Shown in pieces: positions 1 to 6,944 of a stretch of DNA of 8,406 nucleotides. The notes under the pieces are model-generated. The model was not told where the DNA came from. It made no database searches and saw nothing but the letters and a program-made list of their open reading frames with translations. The stretch covers positions 1 to 8,406 of the forward strand of contig JAFTEK010000283.1 of the NCBI GenBank assembly GCA_017453705.1, given 5' to 3'. Within the stretch, counting starts at the first letter, position 1, and the number at the start of each line of letters is the position of its first letter. The DNA comes from Treponema sp. GTDB lineage: Bacteria; Spirochaetota; Spirochaetia; Treponematales; Treponemataceae. The position numbers were made by a program, and so were the translations under genes.

Positions 1-1264
1 AAATCACCTTTTACATTGTCAAAGGTATTAGCAGGAACTAGAAAAATCTTTTTTAGTTTTGCCTTAAAACTATTTCGGATTGCAAAAAATTTTGATCCTT
101 GCAGATGTGTCAACGTTGAGAAGATTCCTATCATGCAGTCATGTATCTCGATATTTATTCGTGTGAGAAACTGAACGAATAACTCTCTCTTTGCATATCC
201 CATTTCATTAGAATACTTTTCTTGAATCCTTGATACCGCGACACCACTTCTTCCTTCACCAATTCTTCTATCACCTTCCGCATACGGAGGGTTGATGTAT
301 ATGACGAGCCTGCGCCGCTTCTCCTCGTCGGCGAGGATTTCCCTTAGTTCCTCTGGGCATTTGTCAAAGTCATCGTTCAGAAAGTCAAACTGGAACACGT
401 GGTTCTCGAACATGCTCCAGCCGCCCGCGATGCGGTCTTTCATCACGTCCACATCCTGCTTGTCCAGCGTGGAGGCAAAGACATTCCGGTAGTTGGTCAG
501 CCCGTTCAGGAGGTTGCCGGTTCCCGCGCAGCAGTCCCAGATATAGTATTCGTTCTGCCAGTTTTCCCCCAATACATCGGACTTGAAAGCAGGTCGGCAA
601 GAAAGAAGTCTGCGGCGATGATGCCAGCCTGCTTTGCCTTGTCCCAGTCCACGCTGATTGTGGGCTTTACGCTGTCGCTCCACTTCTGGAACACAAAGGT
701 GAAGTTGTTCTTGGTGACGGAGATTTTCTCGGATACGTCTTTGTCTGCCTTGAAGTTTGTCCGTATAAACTCCCTCAGCTCCTGGCTTTGTGTGCTATAA
801 TGGAAAAGGATGGAGTTTTCATGCAGCAGGTTCTCGCACAGCTGGTGCAGTTGGTGGAATTCCTTGCTCTCGTGGTTGGAAGGCGTGACGTTCCAGTTGA
901 AGTCGTTCTGGTAAAAGACCTCCTGTAAACTGTGGTATTCTATGAAGGCGAACTTTTCCGCGTCGAATGCACCGATGTACTTTGGCGGCAGGTATTTTTC
1001 AAATGTCCGCTCCTTGCCAATCGTGAGAATCAGCTGCACGAAGGACTCGTATATGTCGTGGCTGGTTCCCTGCTTGGCCTCCGCCCAGAGGACGGACTTT
1101 AGCTCGCCTTCCTCCATCTCTGCGAATGTCCACTGCCCCTTGTCGCTCTCGTGCTTGGCGATGACGAAATCGATGTTGCCCAGCTGGGTGTACTTGTATG
1201 CCTTGAAATAGTCCTGCTGTACCGCGCTCTTGAGTGCTTCTTCCCGCAAGTTTGTGTACTCCAT
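1..1264 (-). pseudogene. Broken, chimeric DNA N6-adenine methyltransferase (Eco57I-like), runs off left edge
   Basis: This gene would methylate adenine in DNA as part of a restriction-modification system. The N-terminal part (1264 down to about 582) begins MEYTNLREEALK and reaches a segment reading ADFFLADLLSS, then runs out of frame to a stop at 506. The catalytic part continues in another frame from about 584: SDVLGENWQNEYYIWD, the SAM-binding motif DCCAGTGNLL (507-536) and the catalytic motif IV NPPYAE (276-293). In relatives as I remember them, roughly 100 or more residues lie between LADLLS and DVLGENW, including a segment like ERKGxFxTP (motif X), so an internal deletion with net frameshift is likelier than a simple indel. 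Downstream of NPPYAE the DNA becomes AT-rich. The start at 1264 fits the family N-terminus and has a -10 box 6 nt before it. The C-terminus lies beyond the window. Class is confident; target sequence is unknown. Confidence 0.88.
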
Positions 1265-1270
1265 GCCCCC

Positions 1271-1299
1271 ATTCTAGCACAAGGGCGGGCTTCTTTCCA
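1271..1299 (-). promoter_or_regulatory. Promoter for the methyltransferase gene, probably leaderless
   Basis: On the minus strand TGGAAA (1299-1294, 4 of 6 consensus) and TAGAAT (1276-1271, 5 of 6) are separated by 17 bp. Only 6 nt separate the -10 box from the ATG at 1264, so transcription would be expected to begin at or next to the A of the ATG. The GGGGG just before the ATG is too close to serve as a normal ribosome binding site. It lies back to back with the higBA promoter. Confidence 0.5.
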
Positions 1300-1342
1300 G
1301 AGCAAATACGGGGGCAAGCTGCTGGAGTAAAAAGACATTCAC

Positions 1343-1371
1343 TTGACAGTTACCAAAATGGGAATTATAAT
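1343..1371 (+). promoter_or_regulatory. Perfect-consensus promoter of higBA, probably leaderless
   Basis: TTGACA (1343-1348) and TATAAT (1366-1371) are both perfect sigma-70 hexamers with the ideal 17-bp spacer. The higB ATG at 1378 follows the -10 box by 6 nt, so the predicted first transcribed base is the A of that ATG. No Shine-Dalgarno can fit between. A strong promoter that the antitoxin represses is the usual arrangement for toxin-antitoxin operons. Confidence 0.85.
1350..1364. promoter_or_regulatory. Candidate HigA operator between -35 and -10
   Basis: An imperfect inverted repeat, TTACCA-AAA-TGGGAA (5 of 6 arm positions complementary), fills most of the promoter spacer. HigA antitoxins have a helix-turn-helix and commonly repress their own operon by binding palindromes over the promoter, so this is the natural operator candidate. 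The site is short and unproven. Confidence 0.45.
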
Positions 1372-1377
1372 GCAGGT

Positions 1378-1671
1378 ATGCACGTGATTTCACGAAAAAC
1401 TTTGAGCGACTACTGGCAGAAAGTCCCGGAAACGGAACAGCCTCTGAAAGCGTGGTTCTGCGAAGCTCAAAAGGCAATGTGGGCAGCGCCAGCCGACATA
1501 AAAGAGAAATATCACTCGGCAAGTTTTTTAAAAGGAAATCGCGTTGTTTTCAATATTTGCGGCAACAAGCACCGTCTGATTGTCCGCATTAATTATGCGT
1601 CAAAAACGGTGTTCATTCGATTCGTTGGAACTCATTCTGAGTATGATAAAATCAATGCGGAGGAAGTGTAA
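1378..1671 (+). CDS. higB: HigB-type mRNA interferase toxin
   Basis: A 97-residue toxin of the HigB family (RelE-like fold), which cleaves mRNA, generally on translating ribosomes, and stops growth when its antitoxin is lost. The whole protein matches the family pattern: N-terminus MHVISRKTL, then SASFLKGNRVVFNICGNKHR (residues 47-66) and FIRFVGTHSEYDKI (79-92) near the C-terminus. Length is normal for the family. The start at 1378 is chosen because the family begins here, the next Met is residue 34, and the -10 box lies 6 nt upstream; a longer reading frame back to 1234 would run through the promoter. The stop overlaps the higA start by one base (TAATG), so toxin and antitoxin are translationally coupled. 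The toxin-first order is typical of hig loci. It appears intact. GC is lower than in the flanking core genes, which suggests horizontal acquisition. Confidence 0.93.
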   Translation: MHVISRKTLSDYWQKVPETEQPLKAWFCEAQKAMWAAPADIKEKYHSASFLKGNRVVFNICGNKHRLIVRINYASKTVFIRFVGTHSEYDKINAEEV

Positions 1672-2063
1672 TGTCGTACAACAAGCTCATAAAAACAGAA
1701 AAAGATTACAATGAAGCCCTCAAACGGATTGAACTGCTTTTTGACGCGGAAGAAGGGAGCCCCGAAGCGGAAGAACTGGAGCTGTTGTCAGCTCTCGTTG
1801 AATTGTACGAAAAGGAGCATTTCCCGATAGAAGCTCCTGACCCTGTTTCTGCGATAAAATTCAGAATGGAGCAGGAAGGCCTTACGAACGAAGATATGGT
1901 GGCGTATCTCGGAAGCAAATCCAGAGTTTCCGAAGTTTTCGCCCGTAAAAGGAATTTAAGCATCTCTATGATACGAAAACTCGTGGCAGGACTTCATATT
2001 CCGGCGGAAGTTCTTTTAGGTGCGGCTGTTTTTTCTATGGGGATTTTTATAATGAGCTTATGA
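1671..2063 (+). CDS. higA: HigA-type antitoxin, helix-turn-helix, with aberrant C-terminal tail
   Basis: A 130-residue antitoxin that should bind HigB and repress the operon. Residues 1-55 are acidic and helical (the toxin-binding type of region). Residues 71-104 form an XRE-like helix-turn-helix (LTNEDMVAYLGSKSRVSEVF and on to MIRKL), followed by HIPAEVLL (109-116), where family members usually end within a few residues. The remaining 14 residues (GAAVFSMGIFIMSL) are hydrophobic and unlike the family, so the natural stop seems lost at a junction with the following DUF4143 remnant. A good Shine-Dalgarno, GGAGG at 1659-1663, sits 7 nt before the ATG. The end overlaps the next frame by ATGA at 2060-2063. 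Core function is probably intact; the effect of the tail is unknown. Confidence 0.9.
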   Translation: MSYNKLIKTEKDYNEALKRIELLFDAEEGSPEAEELELLSALVELYEKEHFPIEAPDPVSAIKFRMEQEGLTNEDMVAYLGSKSRVSEVFARKRNLSISMIRKLVAGLHIPAEVLLGAAVFSMGIFIMSL

Positions 2064-2446
2064 AGCCTTTTAGGAGAAAGATTTATGATGATTTTCAAAA
2101 ATGGAAATCAAACTCAGGCGGTCGTATGCTTCCTGCAAACCTAGGCTATGTGTATGAAAACGCAATCGCCCAGATGCTGTCGGCAAAAGGTGATGGGCTT
2201 TATTATCACACATTCAGGAGCAGTTCCTCAAATCATAATTACGAGGTTGACTTCATCATATTCCGCAAAAATAAATTATGCCCGATAGAGGTAAAGTCCG
2301 GCGACTACCACAAGCACAAATCCCTTGACCTCTTCACAGAAAAATTCTCTTCACGCATCCAAGACAGATATCTGGCATATACGAAGAACATTAGGAAAGA
2401 CGGGCCGACGACCTGCATTCCCCTGTACCTCGTGCCTTTCCTCTAA
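2060..2446 (+). pseudogene. C-terminal remnant of an AAA ATPase with DUF4143 (PD-(D/E)XK-like) module
   Basis: This 128-codon frame holds only the last part of a protein class that normally has about 400 or more residues with an N-terminal AAA ATPase. From residue about 24 it matches the DUF4143 tail: LPANLGYVYENAIAQML (24-40), NHNYEVDFI (58-66) and PIEVKSG (75-81). The spaced acidic residues and EVK have the pattern of a PD-(D/E)XK nuclease fold. There is no Walker A or B sequence here or in other frames upstream, because higA occupies that DNA. The same frame stays open upstream of the ATG into the end of higA (reading GDFYNEL), so the true left edge of the remnant is uncertain. The ATGA overlap with higA could allow coupled translation. 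It could be an expressed fragment, but a truncated gene is the simplest reading. Confidence 0.75.
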
Positions 2447-2480
2447 TACGCAGGGCGGCCACTGCGACAGACGAATCGCA

Positions 2481-2580
2481 GACAGTCCTGTGTACGTGAC
2501 GCTGACAGTCCAGTGTACGTGGTGCTGACAGTCCAGTGTACGCGACGCTGACAGTCCTGTATCCGCGACGCGGACAATCC
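2481..2580. repeat. 23-bp tandem repeat array (four copies plus a partial fifth)
   Basis: Units begin at 2481, 2504, 2527, 2550 and 2573, exactly 23 bp apart, each starting GACAGTCC (GACAATCC in the last). The first three full units are nearly identical (core GTGTACG then a GTG- or GCGA-type stretch ending GCT); the fourth differs more and the fifth breaks down after about 10 bases. 23 is not a multiple of three, so this is not a coding repeat, although minus-strand frames happen to stay open through it. No unique spacers are present, so it is not CRISPR. It lies in the 252-bp gap between the DUF4143 remnant and the HU-like gene. Confidence 0.9.
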
Positions 2581-2586
2581 ACTGTT

Positions 2587-2608
2587 TTTGTAGACAAAAT
2601 TCTACAAA
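2587..2608. promoter_or_regulatory. Perfect 8-bp palindrome upstream of the HU-like gene
   Basis: TTTGTAGA (2587-2594) and TCTACAAA (2601-2608) are perfect inverted arms around 6 nt. No T-run follows on either strand, so it is more like a protein-binding site than a terminator. It is about 90 bp upstream of the HU-like start; a possible -10 (TATATT, 2629-2634) follows but I see no convincing -35. Confidence 0.4.
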
Positions 2609-2698
2609 CAGCCCGCATTCTTTTGGCATATATTGTCCTTATCAAAACTAAAAAAGCCGGGCAGCTTGTGAAAGGGGCTGCTCTGGCGAGGAGAAATT

Positions 2699-3511
2699 AT
2701 GTCAAATCTTTCAAAAAAAGGATCCAAGCTTTTGGGCGAGGACAACAGCTTCATCAATCTTCGTGACGGAGCTTCGGGTCATGTGATTCTTAAGTTGCAT
2801 GAGAATTCATTGTCTGCTTCGGGGCAGCGCGAGAACTGCTACTACGGCAGGGTACCGCGCTTTACCTTCTCAAACCAGAACGTTCTTGACCGCATGGCCC
2901 AAGAGCTTCCTGACATGAAGACAGGTCGCATTACCGATGTTATGACCGCTTACACCAAGGTTCTGCTTGATGTGCTGGCTTCTGGCTATGCCGTCCGGTT
3001 TGGTGCTCTTGGAACCTTCTACATTGCGCCTGTTGGATTTGCAAACAATCCCGGTGACAAGCTGCCTTTGACTGTCCGCTTTTCACCTGATGTGTCTCTT
3101 TTGAGCGCGGTCTCCAAGGTCGAAATCGCTGACACAAGCCTTGCGCAGCCTGTCGTGGAATTCGGGCAGATTACCGATGCGTCCAGGGCGGCTTGTGACG
3201 GAGCTATTACCGCCGGAGCCTCAGTCTTGGTGGAAGGCGACGGTTTGCGTATTGGTGGGGAGGAAAGCGGGCTGTGGCTTGCGCCTGTTATGGAGGACGG
3301 AAGCTATTCTCAGGACGAAATCAGATGGAAGAAAATTTCGGTTTTCCTGTACAACCATCCCAAGAAGCTGATGTTCACGCTTCCTTCCGACATTGGGGAG
3401 GGTAGGTACGTGTTTGTACTTAGAACTAAATGCTCTGGCGGAACAAAGCGGCTCAGAAAGAAGATGCTCGAAGGTGTAAGCGAGAGCTTTATCGTCAGGT
3501 CTGCCGATTAA
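2699..3511 (+). CDS. HU-like DNA-binding protein with DUF4469-type C-terminal domain
   Basis: A 270-residue protein with two parts. Residues about 30-140 resemble the HU-like (HU-HIG) fold found in Bacteroidetes and treponemes: TGRITDVMTAYTKVLLDVL (75-93) followed by GYAVRFGALGTFYI (96-109), the place where HU proteins have a beta-strand and Gly-rich turn. Residues about 150-267 match the DUF4469-type immunoglobulin-like tail, with a repeated theme of Val, Gly and aromatic residues (GLRIGGEESGLWLAP, then ISVFLYNHPKKLMFTLPSDI and YVFVLRTKCSGG). A role in nucleoid binding or regulation is inferred; the tail's function is not known. The start has a good Shine-Dalgarno (AGGAG, 2689-2693, 5 nt before the ATG). 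There is no signal peptide, so it is cytoplasmic. It stands alone, ending at a strong hairpin facing the convergent LolA-like gene. Confidence 0.82.
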   Translation: MSNLSKKGSKLLGEDNSFINLRDGASGHVILKLHENSLSASGQRENCYYGRVPRFTFSNQNVLDRMAQELPDMKTGRITDVMTAYTKVLLDVLASGYAVRFGALGTFYIAPVGFANNPGDKLPLTVRFSPDVSLLSAVSKVEIADTSLAQPVVEFGQITDASRAACDGAITAGASVLVEGDGLRIGGEESGLWLAPVMEDGSYSQDEIRWKKISVFLYNHPKKLMFTLPSDIGEGRYVFVLRTKCSGGTKRLRKKMLEGVSESFIVRSAD

Positions 3512-3528
3512 GGCTCGTCCCTGATTTT

Positions 3529-3571
3529 GCCTCCTGGGGGAATATGTCTATGACTGATTCCCCCAGGGGGC
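3529..3571. terminator. Strong hairpin between convergent genes, likely bidirectional terminator
   Basis: A 15-bp stem, GCCTCCTGGGGGAAT (3529-3543) against ATTCCCCCAGGGGGC (3557-3571), has one wobble position and a 13-nt loop. It sits in the 99-bp gap between the HU-like gene and the convergent LolA-like gene, where a shared terminator is expected. There is no clear U-run after the stem on either strand, so efficiency as a simple intrinsic terminator is uncertain. Confidence 0.65.
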
Positions 3572-3610
3572 TTGCCTCCAGAGGGGCTTGTTGTATTTAG
3601 ATATGTCCTT

Positions 3611-4414
3611 TTATTTGACCTTGCCTTTTTCCAACGCGGCGACTGTGAAGATGTTGTCGGCGATGGGCTGGTCGTAGCTTATGTCGGTCATCTCAAGCGT
3701 GGTGCTGCTTCCTGTCTGCACGTTGGCGATGACCATCTTGCCTGTCGTCCAGTAGCCGTCAATCTGCTTTATGTTCGTGCAGGTGAGTGTGCGCTGGAGC
3801 TTGTCCTGCCTGTCGTACATCTCGGCCTTGTATGTCACATAGCTGTTCTTGGAGAACCAGACTATGCGGCGGGGGTTCTTCTTGTCCTTGTCAAGTGAAA
3901 CACATTCCACCTTCCAGCACGGCTCGCTTTCTACGTTCTCTTCGCCCAAAAGCTTGTAGCTGTATTTCTCCAGGTCAGTTCCTTCCATGTCCTCGTAGGT
4001 GAAGTCTGTTCCCATGAAGTCATCTCCCTTGGAAGAGCCTGAGATGCGGCGGACTTTCTTCATGGCGGGCATATAGAGCCAGCTGTCGGTGTCCTTGTCA
4101 GCTTCATCATAGTCAAACATAAGGTATGAGACTCCCGACACGTCCTTGGGCTGGGTGAACGAGAGGACTGACTTCTTGACATCACCAAAGTCCTTGCTGC
4201 GCATGATAATCTGGCGGACGCGCTTGCTTCCCTTCTTGTTGAGCAATGTCATCGTCGCCGTGTATGCGGAAGTCTTGCCGTCAGGCAGCTCATCGGCCTT
4301 CTTTGCTATGTCGTAGCCTGTCAGCTCCTGGGCAAACAAGGCTGAGGACGATGCGCACAAGGCGACAATCGCCAGTGCCTTGGGAAATCCTTTCAATAAA
4401 TTCACTGCTTTCAT
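3611..4414 (-). CDS. LolA-like periplasmic outer membrane lipoprotein-sorting protein
   Basis: A 267-residue exported protein. Residues 1-28 are a signal peptide (basic start, hydrophobic core LAIVALCASSSALFA, likely cut after Ala28); the next residue is Gln rather than a lipobox Cys, so it should be soluble in the periplasm. The mature part matches the LolA_like family (PF17131 type): FTQPKDVSGVSYLMFDY (86-102), WLYMPAMKKVRRISGSSKGD and DFMGTDFTYEDMEG, the family signature. Such proteins carry lipid or lipid-modified protein in a half-barrel cavity. It lies 122 bp downstream of the MMPL permease on the same strand, a frequent pairing, so it probably receives or delivers the permease's substrate. 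The start has an ideal Shine-Dalgarno (GGAGGA at 4426-4421, 6 nt before the ATG). Confidence 0.88.
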   Translation of the reverse strand: MKAVNLLKGFPKALAIVALCASSSALFAQELTGYDIAKKADELPDGKTSAYTATMTLLNKKGSKRVRQIIMRSKDFGDVKKSVLSFTQPKDVSGVSYLMFDYDEADKDTDSWLYMPAMKKVRRISGSSKGDDFMGTDFTYEDMEGTDLEKYSYKLLGEENVESEPCWKVECVSLDKDKKNPRRIVWFSKNSYVTYKAEMYDRQDKLQRTLTCTNIKQIDGYWTTGKMVIANVQTGSSTTLEMTDISYDQPIADNIFTVAALEKGKVK

Positions 4415-4450
4415 TTTAATTCCTCCAAAATAATCTATTGATAAAACATT

Positions 4451-4471
4451 CCGTGACTTATAAAGTGACGG
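4451..4471. promoter_or_regulatory. Near-perfect palindrome between permease and LolA-like gene
   Basis: CCGTGACTT and AAGTGACGG, separated by ATA, form arms complementary at 8 of 9 positions. It lies 37 bp upstream of the LolA-like start. It could be an operator, or an RNA hairpin tuning expression of the second gene. I see no good promoter beside it. Confidence 0.4.
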
Positions 4472-4488
4472 ATATTTTCTTGTGGAAA

Positions 4489-4515
4489 GCTCGAAAAACT
4501 TCAGTTTTTTCGAGC
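4489..4515. terminator. Intercistronic hairpin, weak terminator or attenuator
   Basis: GCTCGAAAAACT (4489-4500) pairs with AGTTTTTTCGAGC (4503-4515) with a one-base bulge and a two-base loop. In the direction of the permease transcript only TTT follows the stem, so termination would be partial. Placed 22 bp after the permease stop, it may lower LolA-like expression relative to the permease or protect the upstream mRNA. Confidence 0.45.
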
Positions 4516-4536
4516 CTGTTTGGGATTGCGTTATGC

Positions 4537-6921
4537 TTACTTATTTTCGGCGTTTACAGTCGCCTTGCCGTCCTTGCCAAAGGGCTTGGTCAGGTAAACC
4601 AGAACCGGGGTGAGAGTGTAGTCGGCGACCAGAGCGCTTCCCAGTCCGATGATGGAAAGCCAGCCCAGACGACCTATACATGCCATGGGGCTGAATGCCA
4701 GAATCAAGAAGATTGAGCAGAGGATTACCGTCGTCATGCCCATCGTCTTGCCTATTTCCCGGTAGCTTGCCAGCACCGCGTCCTTGTAGCCCAGCCCCTT
4801 CTCGTAGAAGTACTTGATGTGGTTGGTAAAGTGTATCGTGTCGTCAACGGCGATTCCCAGAATCATCGGCATAACCGTCATCGTTATCATGTCAAGCGAC
4901 ATGTGGGTATAGCCCATCACGCCGCCTATCATAAGCACCGGGGCAAGGTTTGGAATCATCGCGATGAGTCCTGTGTGCAGGGACGCGAAGGCGATGGCCA
5001 TCAGAAGCAGGATGATGATGAAGGAGCCGATGAAGCTCTTTAGCTCTCCGCGGACTATCTTGCCGTTCATCATCGCATAGTTGACAACGTCGCCGACGAT
5101 GCTCGTCTTTGCGTCGGGGAAGATTTCTTTTCCGTAGGCCGTGGCGTTGTCCAGGTCCTCGACGACCTTCTCCGCGTCATAGCCGTTCATCTCTATGTGG
5201 ATGTAGGCGGTGGAATAGTCATCGCTTACCCAGTCAAACAGCTCGTCTCCGCCTGAAATCTCATAGAGGAACATTATCTGCGTCACCATGTCGTCGTCGT
5301 CCGGTATGACGTAATATGACTCATCGTCCTCGTTGAGCGTGCGGTTCATCTCCTTGATGATTTTGGTCACGCTCGTGACGCGGGGCTTGTCGCCTGAGAT
5401 GCGGGTCATGTTCAGCGTGCCCAGTTTGTCCGCAAGAACGTCTATCCGATTCATCACGTCGGAGCTTTTGAGCGCATCCTCCTCGTCAAATTCAATCAGG
5501 ACATTGTATGAATACTGGCTGCCTATCTTGGCTTCCATGATGTCCAAAAGACGGGCGATGTAGGGAATCTTGCGCCCCATCATCTCGGTGTAGTCCATGT
5601 TAACCCGCGTCATGAATATGCCGGGTATCATCCCGATTATGACGGCGATGGAAATTACTGCGACAAGCTTGCTGCTCTTTACGATTCCCGCGCCGAATTT
5701 CTCGAAGGCCAGGTCTGCCCTGGTCGCGCCGTTTTTGCTTACCGTCCCGGTCTCCGCGTCGGGAACATCCTTGTCCTTGCCGAATGACATAAAAATCGGG
5801 ATGAAGATGATGACGTAGACGTAGACGGCGAAGACACATGCCGACGAGGCTCCTCCCACCCAGCGCAGGGGGCGGATGCTCGCGAACATGAAGGAAATCA
5901 GTCCCGCGAAGGTCGTTACCATCGTAAAGAAGATGGGCCAGCCGCTTTCTTCCATCGAATTGATGACGGACTCCTTCCTCTTGCCCGTTTTGCGGAAGTG
6001 CAGGCGGAAGGAGTTGATGTAGTGGATTGCGTATCCCACGCTCAGTGCCATGGAAAGCAGGATGGGCAGCATGACCATGTTGCTGTCGCCGGTTATGCCC
6101 AGCCAGCCGTTGAGTCCAAGCACGGAGCCGATTGCTCCGCTTGTCGCTATAGTCGGCACGATGACTCCGCGCAGGCTTCGCACAAACAGCACCAGGCAGA
6201 GGAGCATGACAACAAAGCCGATTCCGACGCGCAGCTTCAGCTCGTGCATCGTGACGACCTCCTCCTCGTACTCGGTGTAGCTCATCCCTGTGGGCTTGAG
6301 CGTGTACTTGCCGTCGGGGGAGGACTCCTCCTCGATTATCTTCATGGCGGGCGGGGTAATCTCCTTCATGGCCTCGTCAAGGCTCATCTGGTAGCTTTCA
6401 AGGCTCAGGATAATCCAGGTTTCCCTGCCGTCGTCTGAGACCAAATTATTGCGGATGGATTCGCGGCTCAGGATGAAGTCTTTCTTTTGTGCAAGTTCTG
6501 CCGGGTCGTCCGGCACTCCGTCCTCAAAGGGATTGATGATTTCAAAGCCCTCCTCGTTGCCGAAGGGGAGGGACAGGTCAGAAAGGGACATGACGCTCTT
6601 GGCGTAGGGAACTTCGTTTTCAAGCCTGCGGCTTATCCTGCCGATGGCTTCCAGCACGTCCGGGGCAAACACGTCGTCTGCTTGCACCAGCACCATCACG
6701 GAGTCGTCCGCCCCGAACAGGTCCTTGAAGTGGTCGCTGTCTATCTTGGTCTGTTCGGTGTTGTCAAACCAGTCCTCCTCGTTGCTGGACAGGGACAGGC
6801 GGGGCAGGCCCGCCACACAGAACACAGTCACCAGACATATAGCGACAAGAAAGACAACCCGGTGCCTGAGCTGGAACTCACCGAACTTCCTGAAAAAGGC
6901 GTTTATTCTCTGAATCTTCAT
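4537..6921 (-). CDS. MMPL/RND-superfamily inner membrane permease
   Basis: A 794-residue permease with the RND layout: one N-terminal membrane helix (22-40), a large external domain (about 45-228), five helices (about 231-380), a seventh helix (418-437), a second external domain (about 440-628), and five final helices (about 630-778). The second half has the RND motif LGIAVDDTIHFTNHI (688-702), whose acidic residues fit proton relay; the equivalent in the first half, ALSVGYAIHYINSF (292-305), lacks acidic residues. The size is that of MMPL or HpnN-like exporters rather than the roughly 1000-residue drug pumps, and no membrane-fusion protein or TolC partner is encoded nearby. Paired with a LolA-like protein, it more likely moves lipid or lipoprotein than drugs. 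Shine-Dalgarno GGAGG (6936-6932) lies 10 nt before the ATG. The gene appears intact. Substrate is not determinable. Confidence 0.9.
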   Translation of the reverse strand: MKIQRINAFFRKFGEFQLRHRVVFLVAICLVTVFCVAGLPRLSLSSNEEDWFDNTEQTKIDSDHFKDLFGADDSVMVLVQADDVFAPDVLEAIGRISRRLENEVPYAKSVMSLSDLSLPFGNEEGFEIINPFEDGVPDDPAELAQKKDFILSRESIRNNLVSDDGRETWIILSLESYQMSLDEAMKEITPPAMKIIEEESSPDGKYTLKPTGMSYTEYEEEVVTMHELKLRVGIGFVVMLLCLVLFVRSLRGVIVPTIATSGAIGSVLGLNGWLGITGDSNMVMLPILLSMALSVGYAIHYINSFRLHFRKTGKRKESVINSMEESGWPIFFTMVTTFAGLISFMFASIRPLRWVGGASSACVFAVYVYVIIFIPIFMSFGKDKDVPDAETGTVSKNGATRADLAFEKFGAGIVKSSKLVAVISIAVIIGMIPGIFMTRVNMDYTEMMGRKIPYIARLLDIMEAKIGSQYSYNVLIEFDEEDALKSSDVMNRIDVLADKLGTLNMTRISGDKPRVTSVTKIIKEMNRTLNEDDESYYVIPDDDDMVTQIMFLYEISGGDELFDWVSDDYSTAYIHIEMNGYDAEKVVEDLDNATAYGKEIFPDAKTSIVGDVVNYAMMNGKIVRGELKSFIGSFIIILLLMAIAFASLHTGLIAMIPNLAPVLMIGGVMGYTHMSLDMITMTVMPMILGIAVDDTIHFTNHIKYFYEKGLGYKDAVLASYREIGKTMGMTTVILCSIFLILAFSPMACIGRLGWLSIIGLGSALVADYTLTPVLVYLTKPFGKDGKATVNAENK

Positions 6922-6944
6922 CTGGCAAAAGCCTCCGTAGCACT

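Noticed and set aside
562..570. Phase-variable homopolymer (G5A4 on the minus strand) as cause of the methyltransferase frameshift
   Set aside because: The downstream frame already matches family sequence before this run, so the frame change lies at about 581-590.
1234..1377. Longer start for higB at 1234
   Set aside because: The extension runs through a perfect promoter and the family N-terminus begins at 1378.
2060..2446. Complete stand-alone restriction endonuclease
   Set aside because: The match is to the tail of a larger AAA-DUF4143 protein; a PD-(D/E)XK-like pattern alone does not show a free-standing enzyme.
2481..2580. CRISPR array
   Set aside because: Repeats are directly abutting with no spacers, and no cas genes are present.
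2351..2645. Minus-strand open frames of 84 and 92 codons across the 23-bp repeats
   Set aside because: They exist because the repeat lacks stops on that strand; no ribosome binding site or family resemblance, and they overlap the DUF4143 remnant.
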